Shown piece after piece: positions 47,147 through 60,120 of a stretch of DNA of 64,000 nucleotides (position 1 is its first letter; every line of letters starts with the position of its first letter). The translations under genes were made by a program, and so were the position numbers. Under the pieces are notes generated by a model. It worked only from the letters and a program-made list of their open reading frames with translations, was not told where the DNA came from and made no database searches. The stretch lies in NCBI GenBank assembly GCA_000697475.1, contig JNEU01000860.1, positions 1 through 64,000 of the forward strand, read 5' to 3'. This DNA is from Lichtheimia corymbifera B2541 (Eukaryota; Mucoromycota; Mucoromycetes; Mucorales; Lichtheimiaceae).

Positions 47147-47522
47147 GCTTGTGGAATGAAGAATGGGTGCACAATGAAAGCGAGCTTGCAGGTTTTAGCC
47201 CAACCAGCTCATCCATGTGACCTAGAGATCAGTGGTCGATTATCCAATAGCCGTCTTTGACGGATCAATGTGCATTATCACTCACACAACAACTTTTTGT
47301 ATTGGATGATAGATAAAAAACGTGCGGCTTTTATGCATGAGATTGGTCTACTGCGATAATGGAGGAGTAATGACAATAGTGGGGATTGTAAACATGTGCG
47401 TACTTTTGTGGTTGGATGGGGTAGTAGTTTTGGTAGTGGTTGTCATGGCAGTGTTGATAGGGTTACGGGAAAATGTTGATGATGGTGACGATGATGATGA
47501 TGATGGTGATGATGAGATGTGC
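47147..47522. other. Short intergenic region with GAT-repeat tract
   Basis: About 375 bp between two minus-strand genes. An imperfect GAT/GGT trinucleotide tract at about 47477-47519 lies directly next to the stop codon of the phosphatase gene, within its 3' UTR. Confidence 0.5.
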
Positions 47523-48752
47523 TTACAGAAAGGAAGCACGGCGGCTAGCATCTTCCATCTCATCAGGAGAAATGGTATGCTTCTTGTCATCACTGGGGAT
47601 TTCGTATACACCTCCCAAAATCACATAGGGACGGTAGGCGAATTGAGACAAGTCTTCCATAGCAGTGACACCAGAGAGCACAAGAACAGGATCAATCTCA
47701 GAGCTGATACCAGCAGCAATGCTATAAATTCACTCATATTAGTGATCATTGCACTCTTCCACCCTTTTCATTTTGACTTACTCTGTGTCCATACGGTCAC
47801 CAATGATACAAGTCTCGGCACGGCTAAGACCCAAGACACGTTGGGCATAACGCATGATCAATGCTGATGGCTTGCCACAGTAGAAGGCCTTGGTCTTGGT
47901 GATCACTTCAACACAGGCAGCAAAGGCACCACAAGAAGGAATCTTGTTACCCTTGGAGTCAAGGTTCTCAACATCCAAGTTGGTAGCAACAAGCTTGGAG
48001 CCCTTTTGAACAAGCTGAACAGCCTTGGTAAGGTTTTCGTAGTTGCTGAGAAAAGAAACCAAATATAAGTACATGCATCTAAAAAGCATTGCCGTCCAAT
48101 CTTAAAATACTTACTAGGTAGAGCCTTCACCAAGGACAACGTAGTCAGGGTTGTGGTCGTTCATGAAGAAGCCCTTATCATACAAGGCGTAGGCAAGACC
48201 GGGCTCACCAATGGTATAAACGGTACCACCTTCGGGCATTTGGGTCTTGAGGAATTCAGCAGTGGCCTGACCAGCAGTGAAAAAGTGATCCTCAGTAACA
48301 TCAATACCCAAACGATGCAACTTTTGCTGAAGCTCACGAGGAGTAGGAGCAGAGTTGTTGGTAAGGAAAAGGAAACGCTTGTTGTTGCGATGCAAAAAGT
48401 CGACGAGTTCCTTTGCACCAGGCAAGAGTTTGGTGCCCTGTGCACAATTAGGGGTGAGGATTGCATATCAATACACAAACAACCAATTTCAACTTACGTG
48501 GTAGATAACACCATCCATATCGATAATGTAACCCTTCTTTTGGCGGATAGCTTCAACACGCTTGTTGTGGTAAGAGGGATCACGCAACAAGGCGTAGTCC
48601 TTGGCAACTGAAGGAGAAACCTTGGGGGTATTGGCACCACTGCCAGCAACAGAAAGCTGTTGGGCAAATTGCATAGCGAGATCACGGCTGTCCTCAGTGG
48701 GAGGGTTGACAGGTTCGTTAACGCTGGCAGGAGACTTGGGAGATTGCGACAT
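47523..48752 (-). CDS. HAD-type p-nitrophenyl/phosphoglycolate phosphatase (Pho13/PGP-like)
   Basis: Four exons: 48752-48498, 48437-48115, 48045-47782, 47721-47523; 346 residues. HAD phosphatases of the NagD/Pho13 branch dephosphorylate small metabolites, including phosphoglycolate and other toxic by-products of glycolysis. Motif I is YIIDMDGVIYHGTKLLPGA, with both catalytic aspartates; motif II is FLFLTNNSAPTPRELQQKL; motif III lies around YCGKPS; motif IV is CIIGDRMDTDIAAG. Residues 1-70 form an extension rich in Ser and Pro, longer than in yeast Pho13. The start at 48752 follows stops and lies 61 bp after a TATA box. C-terminal residues (DDKKHTISPDEMEDASRRAS) are typical of the family. Confidence 0.94.
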
Positions 48753-48812
48753 GTTGATATGAATAGAGTTGAATAACGATAAAGACGTTGCACATTCACC
48801 AAAAACCTGTTT

Positions 48813-48820
48813 CTTATATA
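48813..48820 (-). promoter_or_regulatory. TATA box of the Pho13/PGP-like gene
   Basis: TATATAAG on the minus strand, 61 bp upstream of the start codon at 48752. Confidence 0.5.
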
Positions 48821-51227
48821 CAATGGGTGGTCCTGCTATCAATGACAGATCTATCCGATCTGACTTATTTACGCTTGTCATCGTTTCCATGGTCCGCTAA
48901 TATCGTCTTTTACTGTTCTCGGTCCTTTAATCCAGTATGTTGAGAGCTAGCAGCTATGACGTAGGGCTCTTCCAAATCGGGCATGTAAGAAAATGATTAC
49001 AATTCCTCTGTCTCGCCACAAAGAAAGTTTTTTCATCCTGCCGTCGCTTGTGTACATATCCAAACACGGAAAAAATGAGACAGGATCGTCATTGTAATAT
49101 GACAAGTAGTAGCAACGACACCTTTAAGAAACAACGATAAGCATAACAACCTACAACACAATGCAACTGCCCTGATGGTTTACTCCACGCTTACTTCCTC
49201 CGCTTTGAACAGTGCTCGGTGACCCCGGTCTAGTGGATCGTGGTGCTTTTGCGGAGCCCGTACCCACATCCAACATACGCAACACGCATGCCGCACCCAC
49301 TCACCCACATAATGAATACGCTAAACAACACACGCATATGCCAGTCAACAGCTTTTTAGAACCTCCGCACTTTTGGTGCTGCCTTCATGGTTCACCCCTC
49401 TTTTGCCACTCCTTGTCTATGTTATCCATTACTTAAGCTCATCGATATTGAAGCTGCTGATGATGACTGCTTTGATGAGCCATTATCAACAGCTCATCAG
49501 TCTACCACCCTTTCTTTATCTCCTTTTGGTCATGATCCGATGGTGCGTCTCTTTACAGATCCCGATCGAATCCGATAGCTGATACTTGATAAGCAAACGT
49601 CATCGCCAATGGAATCTCCATCTCTCTCCCCTATTCCCGCCTGTTATTATCGGCTTATACACATGTGTGCCTCAAATCAGCAAAAGTATCAATTATCGTA
49701 TCAACGTTGATATCTATCTTCAAATTCATTCTCTCCGACTCTTTCTTGCTACATCAATTGCATGGTATTCTGTCACATTGATCGATGCCTATCAACTATG
49801 GAGCGGAAAGATCGAGATGATAATTATATATATTATTGTCTGCTTGGGGGAGGGTTTGTGCTGCAGCACATCAGCAAGGAACGTGATGCGGGCTCCCAAT
49901 CTTATTTGACAGAAAACTGCCATTCCATGTAAATTGACACTGGCATCTCGAAAATTTCATTCGAATGGCATCATCACGTATCAAGCATATGCGAACTGCA
50001 TACCATGTATCCAATTAGGGCTTACATGTAGAGTATTGTATGCTCCATATTGCAATATTGAGATAAGCAACAAATAAAACTTGGACCAAAGGAGGGTGTT
50101 CAAGATTGCAACGTCATTTTCAACAAGCTGGCTTGTCAGATGGTGGTCCCCTATGCGCGCACACGCACACGCACACACAACCTTTTCTCGCGTGAAATCT
50201 CGGCTTACAGTTTATGAGACAGCGGAGCATGACAGGGTTCTCATTTTTAGTCCAAATTTGCCCTTTTCTTGCGTAACATGCTTGACGTCTTTGCTTGGCC
50301 ACATCCACCAGCCTGATGCATTAAGGTTCTTGATGACATGTGCATATATTCCTACATTTGTAGTTGTGCAGCGTTTGCTAAATTATCAAACCAGACGTTT
50401 GGATTTGTATACTATTTTGTCTAGTGACTATTTGTACTGTGATCGATTACAAATTGTTTGTAGGAGGAGAGAAGAACAATGATCAGCGTGAAGGTGGATG
50501 GTGGTGTGGGACCGATCAAGCTGTGTTATAAACTACTCCTTCCTGTGTATATTGTTTCAGGGTTGCATACAATCACATGCATTGTCGGTGCTGCCCGAAA
50601 TAGAGTACACGAAAATGATCCATCATGACGACAACAAAGGTCGTTTAAGCAGACAATCATCAAAACTGTATGATACATCATGGCATAATCTTGTAAATTG
50701 TCGGATGGTATGTGTCATTGTATGAACGATCTTCTTCAGTTTACCTGTTTACTTGTCATAGATTGTTGTTGTTGTTGGGAATAGTAACATCTTCTTATCA
50801 AGTGTGCACGTGCCTAGATCGCTGTAGCATAGTGGGAACCATGTTGGGCTAAACATTTTATCCTTCCCGCCATAACGCGGAATAGAGTTATATCTTTGTA
50901 AGGCATGAAGACAATGAGCATGATCACCCGAACAACATGAAGAAGAAATCAAGGAAGATGTGGGGATTAATATAAAGAAACTTTACATATATCGTGAAAG
51001 GAGCTATGTACACGCACAAAACTTAAAACCTGAGAAGACAGTGGCATGGCAGTTGCTGTAGTCATGACAAGTGATGTTGCCATAGAGATGATTCCTATCT
51101 TATGCAACACTCACATTGTGTGCAGCTGGGTTTGGGTGCAGATTAAATGTTGTGATCGCGTGACCAAATAGTCCTGAATCAACTTGTGTCAAAAGCAACA
51201 CGCTTCTTCCCCGACACTGTCCCACCA
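48821..51227. other. Large intergenic region, no gene recognised
   Basis: About 2.4 kb between divergent genes. A plus-strand frame at 50081-50482 (133 codons) has no ATG near its start and no known similarity. An AC-rich run lies at 50156-50180. The remainder shows no structure that I can name. Confidence 0.5.
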
Positions 51228-53275
51228 ATGCCTCCCTCTGTAATCGAAACCGTGGAATGGCCAAACCCAAAGATCTGCATTGCTGTCGATAAAACGTTCC
51301 TCGACAATGTCAAAAGTGCACGCGATTCCGCCATTGAGGTATATAGTTTCAGTCTCATTTTATTGTTGACTTTTTAACAACCAACACCTTGTCGCGATCT
51401 AGATCTTGGACGACAACGACGACGACAACCAAGTTACACCTGAAAGAGAGAACAGACTATCAGAGAAACGACCATCTACCTCTCAAAGAGATACATCTAA
51501 ACCAGCAAAAAAGGCACGAGTTACGTTCGCTGAACCCAGTAGTACTAGCAGCAGCAGCAGCAGTAGTAGTAGTAGCGTGACGAAGAGTAATACCAGCAGC
51601 AACAGCATGGCGAAGACCAAGACCACCACTACCACCAGCAACGTGAAGAAGACCAAGACCAGCAGCAACAGCGTAAAGAAGTCCAATGCAAGCAGCAGCA
51701 ATAGCGTACGAGCAGCTTCGAACAACAACATATACAAATGGAGCGTCGTTGAGTTGGGTCCAGTACCACATGCGCATCAAACTGGACCTCCCCGGTTACC
51801 AGGTGGTGTTGACGAGTATGCGTAAGTTGATCAATTGGAGAAGAAGAAGGTCGTTGATGGATGAGTTGCTTATGGCATTCTTGTATAGAGGACGCAAGAC
51901 TGTGAGTGAATGGCTTAAAGCAGAAAGCAAATACAAGAAGGACGTCAAGCAAACCAGGGTGCCAGTCTACAAGAGTGGTGATCGACAATTTGCTCGGATT
52001 GGTGCTGTAGAGGCCGACATTGATTTGACTCCTGAAGGAAGGCAGCATGATGCACCCATCGGCATATTACCTGATCAACTACTCATTCTGATCTTTCAAC
52101 AATGCTCCCACATCCAAACATTATCAACAGTGGTGACGGTGTGTCGTCAATGGCGACGTGCTGGATTGGATCCATCGGTGGTAAGTTGCTTAAAGCGATG
52201 CCATGTATCATTTTGCCACTTGGTTACTGATATTTCCTTCAACTAGTGGCGTCATGTCTCAGCCGAGCAAATGTCACTTTTCGAGCAGATTGTGCAATGC
52301 GGCAAGAGCGATCAACGACCTTTGGCACGACGACTGCAACATACTGTATCAATTACGTTGGATACGATCATATACGCATCTTGTCGCGTTTACAGCTTAC
52401 CAAAGAATGCAAGGACGATCTTCCCACGGTTAAAAGAAGTGTATGCAACATGGCATCATTATGAGGATTTGCTTCGATTTATCACTTGGATCCCTGACCT
52501 TGAAGTGATTTGGGCCGAACGCATCAAAGTTATGTCCCGTCATCAGCAAATGTTCATTTTTTCCGAGTTCAAGAAGCATCAAAAGTCATTGAAAAAGTTG
52601 AGCATGCGATTCAGTGAAGGATGTCCTGTGGAAGGTTATCTGGCCGAATCACCGAATGAACCCAACGTTTTGCCACGAACCCTTGAAGTGCTGGAATTGG
52701 TGAATATCTACGACCCTGATGAAGAGGACCACATGAAGCATCTACGTAAAGTACAAGAAAAGATTACAATGGAGGAGCAACGTTCGGGCTACGCCCATCT
52801 TCAACGATCACTCGACACAAAATATCGATCTATCGGTCAACTACGCAACTTGCGAGCACTCACTTTTGGTCGTTGCAATGCATGGACAGCTGAGACATGG
52901 CGAAAATGCTTATTACCTTGCGCACCAAAGCTTGAGTTTTTATCATTGGCTGGATGGGATAGCAGAGGTCGTATACAGGATACACCTGATGAACGATTGA
53001 AGGCACGGGAAAACTTACCTGGTGAACCGCCTATCAGCTTGGCAGAACGTGCTATTGCAGACAGCATTGCTCGTATGGGGAAAATACGACGTATTCAGTT
53101 GGTCAAGTTTTATATCGGCCATGGAATCGTTCAAGGTGTCAAGCGGTTACTGCAGAACAATGGTGACCTTGAAATCGAAGCTGTCTATGTCAATGGCAAG
53201 AAAGCACGTAGCGGAATGGCAAAATTAGAGGCACTAGAAGGCACAACCACAGATTTAGAAATTTACTTTCAATGA
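51228..53275 (+). CDS. F-box protein
   Basis: Four exons: 51228-51338, 51403-51821, 51889-52180, 52247-53275; 616 residues. F-box proteins link substrates to SCF ubiquitin ligases through Skp1. The F-box lies at about residues 233-278: PIGILPDQLLILIFQQCSHI, then LSTVVTVCRQWRRAGLDPSV and WRHVS, completed by the third splice. Residues 38-150 are low complexity with runs of Ser, Thr and Asn alternating with Lys (KKTKTSSNSVKKSN), likely a nuclear, disordered segment. After the F-box is a helical, Leu-rich region with leucine-repeat-like stretches (TLEVLELVNIYD, LRNLRALTFGRCNAW, KLEFLSLAGWD), so it is probably an LRR-type substrate domain. The true N-terminus may lie in an upstream exon; 51228 is the first in-frame ATG. 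Confidence 0.88.
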
Positions 53276-53401
53276 CCACAGCATGTAAATAGATAATAAA
53301 GGCATCATTAGAAGTGGATTGATATAATAATCAGGATGGTTTAATGATAATGCAATGGATGGCTCTAGTCTAGCTAATAGTGTAATGAAAATAGGAACCC
53401 A

Positions 53402-54214
53402 CTAATTTCTAGGTCCTTTCAAACCGAGACTGGCAGACAAGACCTAGGTACATATCATCATCATCATTAGACGTATGTATAACCCTATTATTGCTATTGT
53501 TACTTACCTGATCCAAGATCTTTCGAAGCTGGGTATTATCTTCTTCAAGTATTTGTATGCGTTTCTCAGCTGTAGCTTGTTCCTGACGCAGCAATTGGAT
53601 ATTTTCCTTGAGTTCGGCAGTCTCGTTTTCTAGATTTTCTAAGGCGTCATCGACATAGTTGCGGCGATTCTTGGCTGAATGATGAGACCTGTACAACTTT
53701 GACAATTAACCTTTGTCTTCCGCAGCTATCATGAGACTCACCTCCAACTCTCTGCAATGATGATGGATGCTGCAACGCCAAATATGAACGATTCACTTAA
53801 AAAGTTGGCTCCAGCTTCAACAGCTCTAATACCATCGTATATCAGCATCCATATAATACTCTCTATCCATCGCATACGCACTTTGCATCATTCAGCGGTC
53901 GAATAACTTCCTTCTTGTATCCGAGGAACTTCATCTTGAGGGTCATTTCCAACTTGTGCGATCGCTATATACCACGTTTAATACACATGCTTGGCTTGAA
54001 TGGTGACCAATGTCACTATATTCTTACCTGCGCAACAGCTATGCAAAAGTCTCGGAATGAAGCATGCTCCTTGGCTTGTACCTTAATCGAGTTGGCGACT
54101 GGCTTGGCCAATGTACTTAAAAGACATTGTCAGAAGGCCTTGTAGTTTCTGGTGTATTATATTGTTGACGAGCTGTTACCGTATCAATAAAGATCCTAGT
54201 TTCAGGGTGCTCAT
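53402..54214 (-). CDS. OPA3-like mitochondrial protein
   Basis: Six exons: 54214-54180, 54115-54028, 53964-53882, 53825-53742, 53688-53508, 53443-53402; 170 residues. OPA3 proteins sit in mitochondrial membranes; human mutations cause optic atrophy with 3-methylglutaconic aciduria. Family blocks are all present: MSTLKLGSLLIRTLAKPVAN, SIKVQAKEHASFRDFCIAVA, RSHKLEMTLKMKFLGYKKEV, IRPLNDAKAVEAGANFLSES and FIFGVAASIIIAESWRS, followed by a coiled coil (ENETAELKENIQLLRQEQ). The short last exon gives VLSASLGLKGPRN. The protein is the usual fungal size. Its stop lies about 125 bp from the convergent F-box gene. Confidence 0.93.
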
Positions 54215-54506
54215 AGTAACGTTATGTTGTGTGTAATAGTGGGAAACCCCGTGTCTTGGCTAGCAGCGGGGTACATAAAACAAGCATTCCTGTAAAACAG
54301 GATCAGTGCGTTGCTTTTAATGTTGAGTCAATTAACAGCTTTTGTACAAGTGTAGTATTATTTGGTCAGGGTAGTCTATGTCAGGCTGGAAAGGAAGATT
54401 CATGGACGTATATATGCAATTGATCGTGTGCGTGTGTGCGTGTGTATATATATATATGTGTGTTGGATGTGTGTATATATCTGTGTGCGATTGCATGGGA
54501 GCTTGA
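54215..54506. repeat. Short spacer with TG/TA simple repeats
   Basis: Between the OPA3-like start and the eIF4G stop. Alternating TG and TA dinucleotides run at about 54425-54486, probably in the eIF4G 3' UTR. Confidence 0.6.
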
Positions 54507-57500
54507 TTAATGGTCTTCAGAGCGATCGTGATCTTCACCTCCAAGAGCGCTATATATACATAATGAATAAGTTAATCCCATTGTGTTGTTTTCATTGTTG
54601 ATAAACCTTACCTGAACATATTGGTCGAATTATTTTCATTGGAGTTGCTCTTTTGTTCGCCAGATTTGGAGCTAGCTCGATTTAAACTAGCAAACGGGCT
54701 GTTGGAAGGTCCGAGTACGTTGCTTCGTGTTTTGCTTCGATCAGTTTTGCCGAAATTGGCCAATTCGTTGCTTCGATTTGGGCTCCCAGAACCAGTGCCA
54801 CTGCCAACCATATTCCATCCATCCACTACGGAAGAAGCATTGCCGCTATTGGATCCTTCACGTTGTAAATCACGTGTTCCTGCACCTCGATGTGATCCAG
54901 CTCTTGACATTGGATGTGGTAAGGTGCCTCGAGAGCTACCTGTTCGCTTCATAGCCTCCTTTTCTTCATTCCTGGCCTTTTGTGCCTGTCGTTGTTGTAG
55001 AATATCTTTGGTTATAATCTCATCACATGCTTCCCTCAACCTTTACATACCTGCTCATGGATCTCTGCAATAGTGGTAGGTGCAGGCTGATTACCCCGTC
55101 GGCTGACCCATTTGTTCTTGCGCAAATCAAACACGTCCTATGTATCCGATATAGGATGAGATAAAACCCGATATGAAAACCTTAAAGGTTCACTTACCAT
55201 AATCATAAACTTGATACGTGAACTCAAGTTGGGACTCTCTGTCATTTCTTTCATGCGAGCAAAATAAGCGTCGAGCCATCGTCTTGTTTTGGGTACGTCC
55301 AGGTTTTGGCCAACGGTAGTCAATAACTTGCACATGGTCTCTGTTTCCTCATCCACAGCGTTACTTGGATCATCGGCAAGGCGGTTCAGACAATCGATCA
55401 TGATTTTGTCCGTGAGCATATGTCGCTTGAAAAGTTCACCAATAAACTGCACCAGACCTAAGCCTTGCCGCTTGGCTTTGACAGCTGCATAATATTCGTC
55501 ACTCATCATGTCGGAACTATTCTCCTCCAATTGAGGAATCTTGGTTTTCCATCCACGCTCAAAATCATGTTGACACCGGTTGAGCAAGAATTTGCGGAAA
55601 AGATTCAAACCAGAAACGATGTTGCCTTCTTTATCTTGCCATTTGATATCATCGGTGATAACATCGTACATTTTGCGGCAAAGCTGTGCCCACATCATGG
55701 CAAAATTGGGTTCATCGCAGGCCTTTTCAAAGGTGAGTTCGATAACAAGTCGTAGCGAGTGACCATTGTCTTCTTTTTCTGATTGCTTTGCATATTGCCA
55801 AATTTGATCCGAAATAGAATCGAACTTTTCCAGTGTCAACTTGTTGAGTAAAGCCTTGACCTTGCGAATAATCAACTCATCAGACATTAAACCATCATCC
55901 GCTGCTTCAGCTTCACGTTGTCTACGCAATGCAAGAGGTACCCAACGATTTTGGCTCTTTTCAAGAGGTGCCACTTGTTCTGGAGGAATAGTAGGTCCAC
56001 CTTGTTGTTGTTTCTCCTGTTGATCTTTTCCGCCACCATGACGACCCTTGTTACCACCGTTGCCACGACCACCACGTCCTCCTCGACCACTATGTGAGCC
56101 TTCACGTTGCATGCCACCAGCTGATCCAGGATGTGGGATGCCGTGACCACCACTACCCACTCGATGTGTTAAGGGTCTACCACCAGAAGCAAAGTTGCCC
56201 ATATCCATTCTTGTAACACCATCCTTAGAGCCGTGACGGAACATGGCAACATCTCCACCACCAGAAGGTGTACGTGGACCACGACCACGTTCTGATCCTT
56301 GACGACGAGAGCTCATACTTCGGTTACCATTTTGCTCATCTCCTTTGGTCATATCACGGAATTTGGATAAATCTTCTGAAGTCTGAAGACACAATGGTGC
56401 AAATTGCATCAAAAATGCTGGATCATACTGAATCTTGCCGCTCTTGGGGTCCTTGCTACCACCAAATGGTTTGATGTTGGGTGGATATCGAACAGTGCTA
56501 GGATCATCAATCATGCGTGTAGCTGGTGAACTAGGTGTGCGAATAGGCGTAGTTGATGGAGGCATTGATGAAATGGTTGTCAAATCAAGTCGTTCAGGCA
56601 CCTTTGAAGTTTTTTCATCAGCTGTTTTCTTCTTTTCCTCCTCAATTGCTAGTTGTCGTGCCTTTTCTTCTTCTCGTTGTTGCTCCTCCTCTCTTATCCT
56701 TCGCTCCTTTTCCTCCAAAGCTTTGCGTTCAGCTTCCAATCGCTCTTTTTCTTCTCGTTCTTTCCTTTCCAATTCCTCTGTCTTTGCACGTTCTTCAGCT
56801 TCTTCTTTGGCACGTCGCTCAGCTTCCTCTTTGGCGCGTCGTTCAGCTTCCTCTTTGGCACGCTGTTCAGCTTCTTCACGCTCTCGCTTTTCACGATTCG
56901 CAATAGCTGGATCCACAATGGGAATACGTTTTAGTGTTGGTGTTGGTGATTTGACTTCCTCCTTTTTACGCTCCTCAACAACTGACTTTGTCGGTTCTTT
57001 TGTGGTAGTAGTGGTAGTAGTGCTACTGCTGGTTGATGTGGAAATGGATGATCGTGGATCTGCCTTTACTTCAGCTTTGGTATCGGGGTTGATGATGGGC
57101 AAAGCTTTACTGGTTCTAGCAAGGGTGACATAGGCTGGTGATTGTGGAGCTGCGATATAAGGCGAGATTGGGTATTGCGGATAGAAGCGAGGTTGATTGT
57201 CGTAATTTTGCGGGATAAGCTACATGGATAATAAGTAAATGGGCTGCTGCACAGTAATAATAATGAATGACTTACATAAGCTTGATGCGATTGTACAGGG
57301 ACGTGACCAGGGCTGCTCCATGCATGAGACATTGGAATATTCTGTGCTGCAGGCATAGATGGTGAAGTTGTCATATGAGGAGACAATGCCTTCTTTTGAT
57401 GGTGATAATGATGATGTGGTATATAATGCGCATTTTGCATATTGGGTGAAATTGATGGATGTTGTGATGGGTGTTTGGGATTGTAATGATGCTGTCGGTA

Positions 57501-58494
57501 ATGCCTGTTGCCATGGGGATGTGCTGAATGAGAATCGGGCGAGGAGGAATGTTGAGGTGCAAATGGCTGTGTGAACAATTTACGATTATTATTGTTGCTC
57601 TTGTCAGGATTGAATGCAGTCGATGATGACTGCTGGTGGTGGTGTTGTTGTGTGGATATCCGAGGAGATGTTGTAGTTCGTGGTTTTGAAGAAGAAGGAG
57701 GAGGATGTGTATGTTGTTGTATCCGAATATGAGGATGCCCCTGCCAATGATGTGCCTTTAAAAGAAGATTAATGAATGTGATCATGGTGACAATGGTTGA
57801 CAAGACTTACGGAGGATGTGTCTGTAGCAGGTAAACTACCGAATTTGACCTTTGTGGATTTCAAGGTATGGGAGGTCGAGTCATTGATGGTGGTGATATT
57901 CAGTGATTGTGGAGGTGTATCTGTATTCTGATTGATTGATCCAAACTGGATGGTGTCTAGATTACATGGTCAATACACACACATTTATGCATTGCATTCT
58001 ACTCCTATTTTACCTGTTTTCATCGGAGGTGGTTGCGGTAGTTGCACTGACGCATTCCTAGGTATTGATCCTGATTTGCTTTTGTGTGCCAATCTAAAAT
58101 AGTCATCACAACCGAGTGGTTAACAATTGATCATCTGATGCTGCGGTCCACTCTCTTCTCATCATCCAGGGAGGCATTGTCGTCCCATCGATCCAATCCA
58201 ATCCACGTGCTTTTACGCCACTCTTATGAAAGAATACCTTGTGCGTGTAGTGATAGGATGCTGCTTTGACGGTGCTGATACTCGGTCGTTGGTTGATGAT
58301 ACATTCGTGGCCGTTTTCAAGGTCGTCTCGTTTATATTGTCTTTATCACTCGAGGATGGCGATGCTGTATTCAATGACCAAGTGCTGTTTCCTTGCTGAT
58401 CTTGAATTTGAGAGCTTCGCTTGGCAGCTGCTGCGTAATGGAACACTGACTGTGATTTGGAGCTTGTGTCTGATGAAGTTGGCGTTTTGCTCAT
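54507..58494 (-). CDS. Translation initiation factor eIF4G
   Basis: Eight exons: 58494-58238, 58093-58014, 57956-57811, 57755-57276, 57219-55198, 55137-55051, 54985-54612, 54549-54507; 1162 residues. eIF4G scaffolds cap-bound eIF4E, eIF4A and poly(A)-binding protein. The N-terminal third is Ser/His/Gln-rich and includes the fungal block TIQFGSINQ. A long Glu/Lys/Arg coiled coil follows (repeats of RAKEEAE). The eIF4E-binding motif YDPAFLM (Y-x4-L-hydrophobic) is near residue 585, followed by an RGG-type segment. The MIF4G domain spans about 768-985: RKVKALLNKLTLEKFDSISD, VIELTFEKACDEPNFAMMWA, LLNRCQHDFERGW, GLVQFIGELFKRHML. FDLRKNKWVSRRG and the ending MFSALGG match other fungal eIF4Gs. There is no MA3 domain. 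The first two small exons are supported by phase and composition only. Confidence 0.94.
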
Positions 58495-60120
58495 TAGATG
58501 GACCAAAAGTGCATAACCTTGCAGAGCTATAGTGCATATTCAGTGTGAGTTGCTGATATGTGAAAGTGTGGGTGGATGGCGGTTTTCAGTAACCGAGGCA
58601 GGCAATGGTCAAGATTCACATACTTTGCTTATCAAGGTTGAAAGTGTAGTAGGAGAACAATTCAAATGGGTATCACCCCACCTTAAATAAAGATAAATTT
58701 CTGTTGTGTGGACGTCACTAAATGCATTCTTTATTATTGATGCTCTATTTCAAGTGGTCGTGCATTAACTCGTGCACTGACATATAAATGCAGATAAAGA
58801 GCGGGGAAGACACACAGAGTCGCCGCTTGACAAACGTTGTTTGAGAATCATAAAAGAGGACAATTTCGGCTACAGAATGATTTGACAAGCAAGTCCAATA
58901 CTATTAAAAAGCATCATGTGCCATTGAGAAAAATTGATGTATTTTTTGGGGGACGTGTAGAGAGTGGAGAGGTGATTCTACTACTACCATCCAATGGGCT
59001 CATCAATGCAGCACATGCCTTCTTTTCCTAATCCAGAACAACGAATACGAATGATATGTTTACTTGATAGGTGATTCGTGATCCGAGTCTGCTGGTCTCC
59101 ATTACTCCCACCATCACCACCACATGTGAGGAGGACATCTTCACTTGTCGACTATATTAATGTCATATGAATACTAAGCTTTGGCAATGGGATCATTGCT
59201 GCAATACCAGTCTTCTGATGATACGCTTCCTATTGAATGGACTGGGTACGGTAGTAAATCCCAAACAAGGTTTTACTACTTCGTCCCTTATGGCAGAATG
59301 AAACCGCCTCCCAATGCTGACCAAACCGAATGCAAGCAATCTGTTCTTCTTATAGTACTCGAGAGCTTTCAAATCATACTTGTACACAACATCACTCACA
59401 ACCTGCATAGATACAATGTGAGCACATGACTCATCAACAAGTGGCTGAACTGATCAATTCCAGCCACGTGCTATCCCTCCACTGGTATAACAAAAGGCTC
59501 GGAATTGCCGGTCAGGATCGTCCGAATGTGATGATTTTGCCATGTATACCAGTTGGATCGCATCACTCCCACTTTAAACCCAGACTCAATATAGAAATGC
59601 CTGGCAACCGCGTTGAAGAAAGTTTTTTCACCTTCAACTTTGTTGATGGCGGCCATGTGATGACAGCTTTGGTAACCGGAACATCAGTAGGAATGGTGAC
59701 CATGTAGGAATGTAACGATAAAAGAGACCTTTTTTTTATTGTTTGTCCAATATGCACTATGCCTACAGCCTTTGGGTCGATGTGTAAGACGATATCTAGG
59801 CGAATGTCTGATGGTTTTGTTATCAAACAGTGTTGATGTGATATGTATTCTAGATGACGAATAAAGACACATGTATTACAATTGTGATAGGCGATGACTA
59901 CAAGCGTGGGGATGTTGTCGAGAAACGTGCGTAGAGAATCTCTCATTGGTGCATGATATGGATTATCCCCTACTACAACCGATCTGCTGACAAACCCTCG
60001 TCGCCGGTCATTCGGATGCATGTGGGTGGGATGGGTTATGCCGATAAAGGGGCGTTAGGAAGGTGGATGATAAGGAATAATATCTTTCTTTTTCGTCTCT
60101 TTACATTTTTAAACCATTAG
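58495..60120. other. Divergent region between eIF4G and transporter genes
   Basis: About 1.6 kb. Several mid-size frames overlap on both strands at 58837-59707. The best phase-consistent one, on the minus strand (59193-59656), is listed separately with low confidence. The rest is probably promoter sequence. Confidence 0.4.
59193..59656 (-). CDS. Possible small gene, unrecognised
   Basis: Two exons, 59656-59483 and 59402-59193, would code 127 residues, starting at an ATG in good context (ACATGGCC). Blocks include KTFFNAVARHFYIESGFKVG and DLKALEYYKKNRLLAFGLVS. The acceptor (TATGCAG) is good but the donor GTGGAG is poor. The plus strand of the same stretch is also open, so coding status is uncertain. 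I recognise no family. Confidence 0.22.

Noticed and set aside
50081..50482. 133-codon plus-strand ORF in the 49-51 kb intergenic region
   Set aside because: It begins at a non-ATG codon, has no splice continuation and no recognisable domain.
51541..51720. AGC/AAC trinucleotide repeats considered as a CRISPR-like or satellite array
   Set aside because: They encode the Ser/Thr/Asn-rich linker of the F-box protein and have no repeat-spacer structure.
56435..57133. 232-codon plus-strand ORF opposite eIF4G
   Set aside because: It is a shadow of the Glu/Lys/Arg-rich coiled coil of eIF4G read on the other strand (Ser/Phe-rich); no family similarity.
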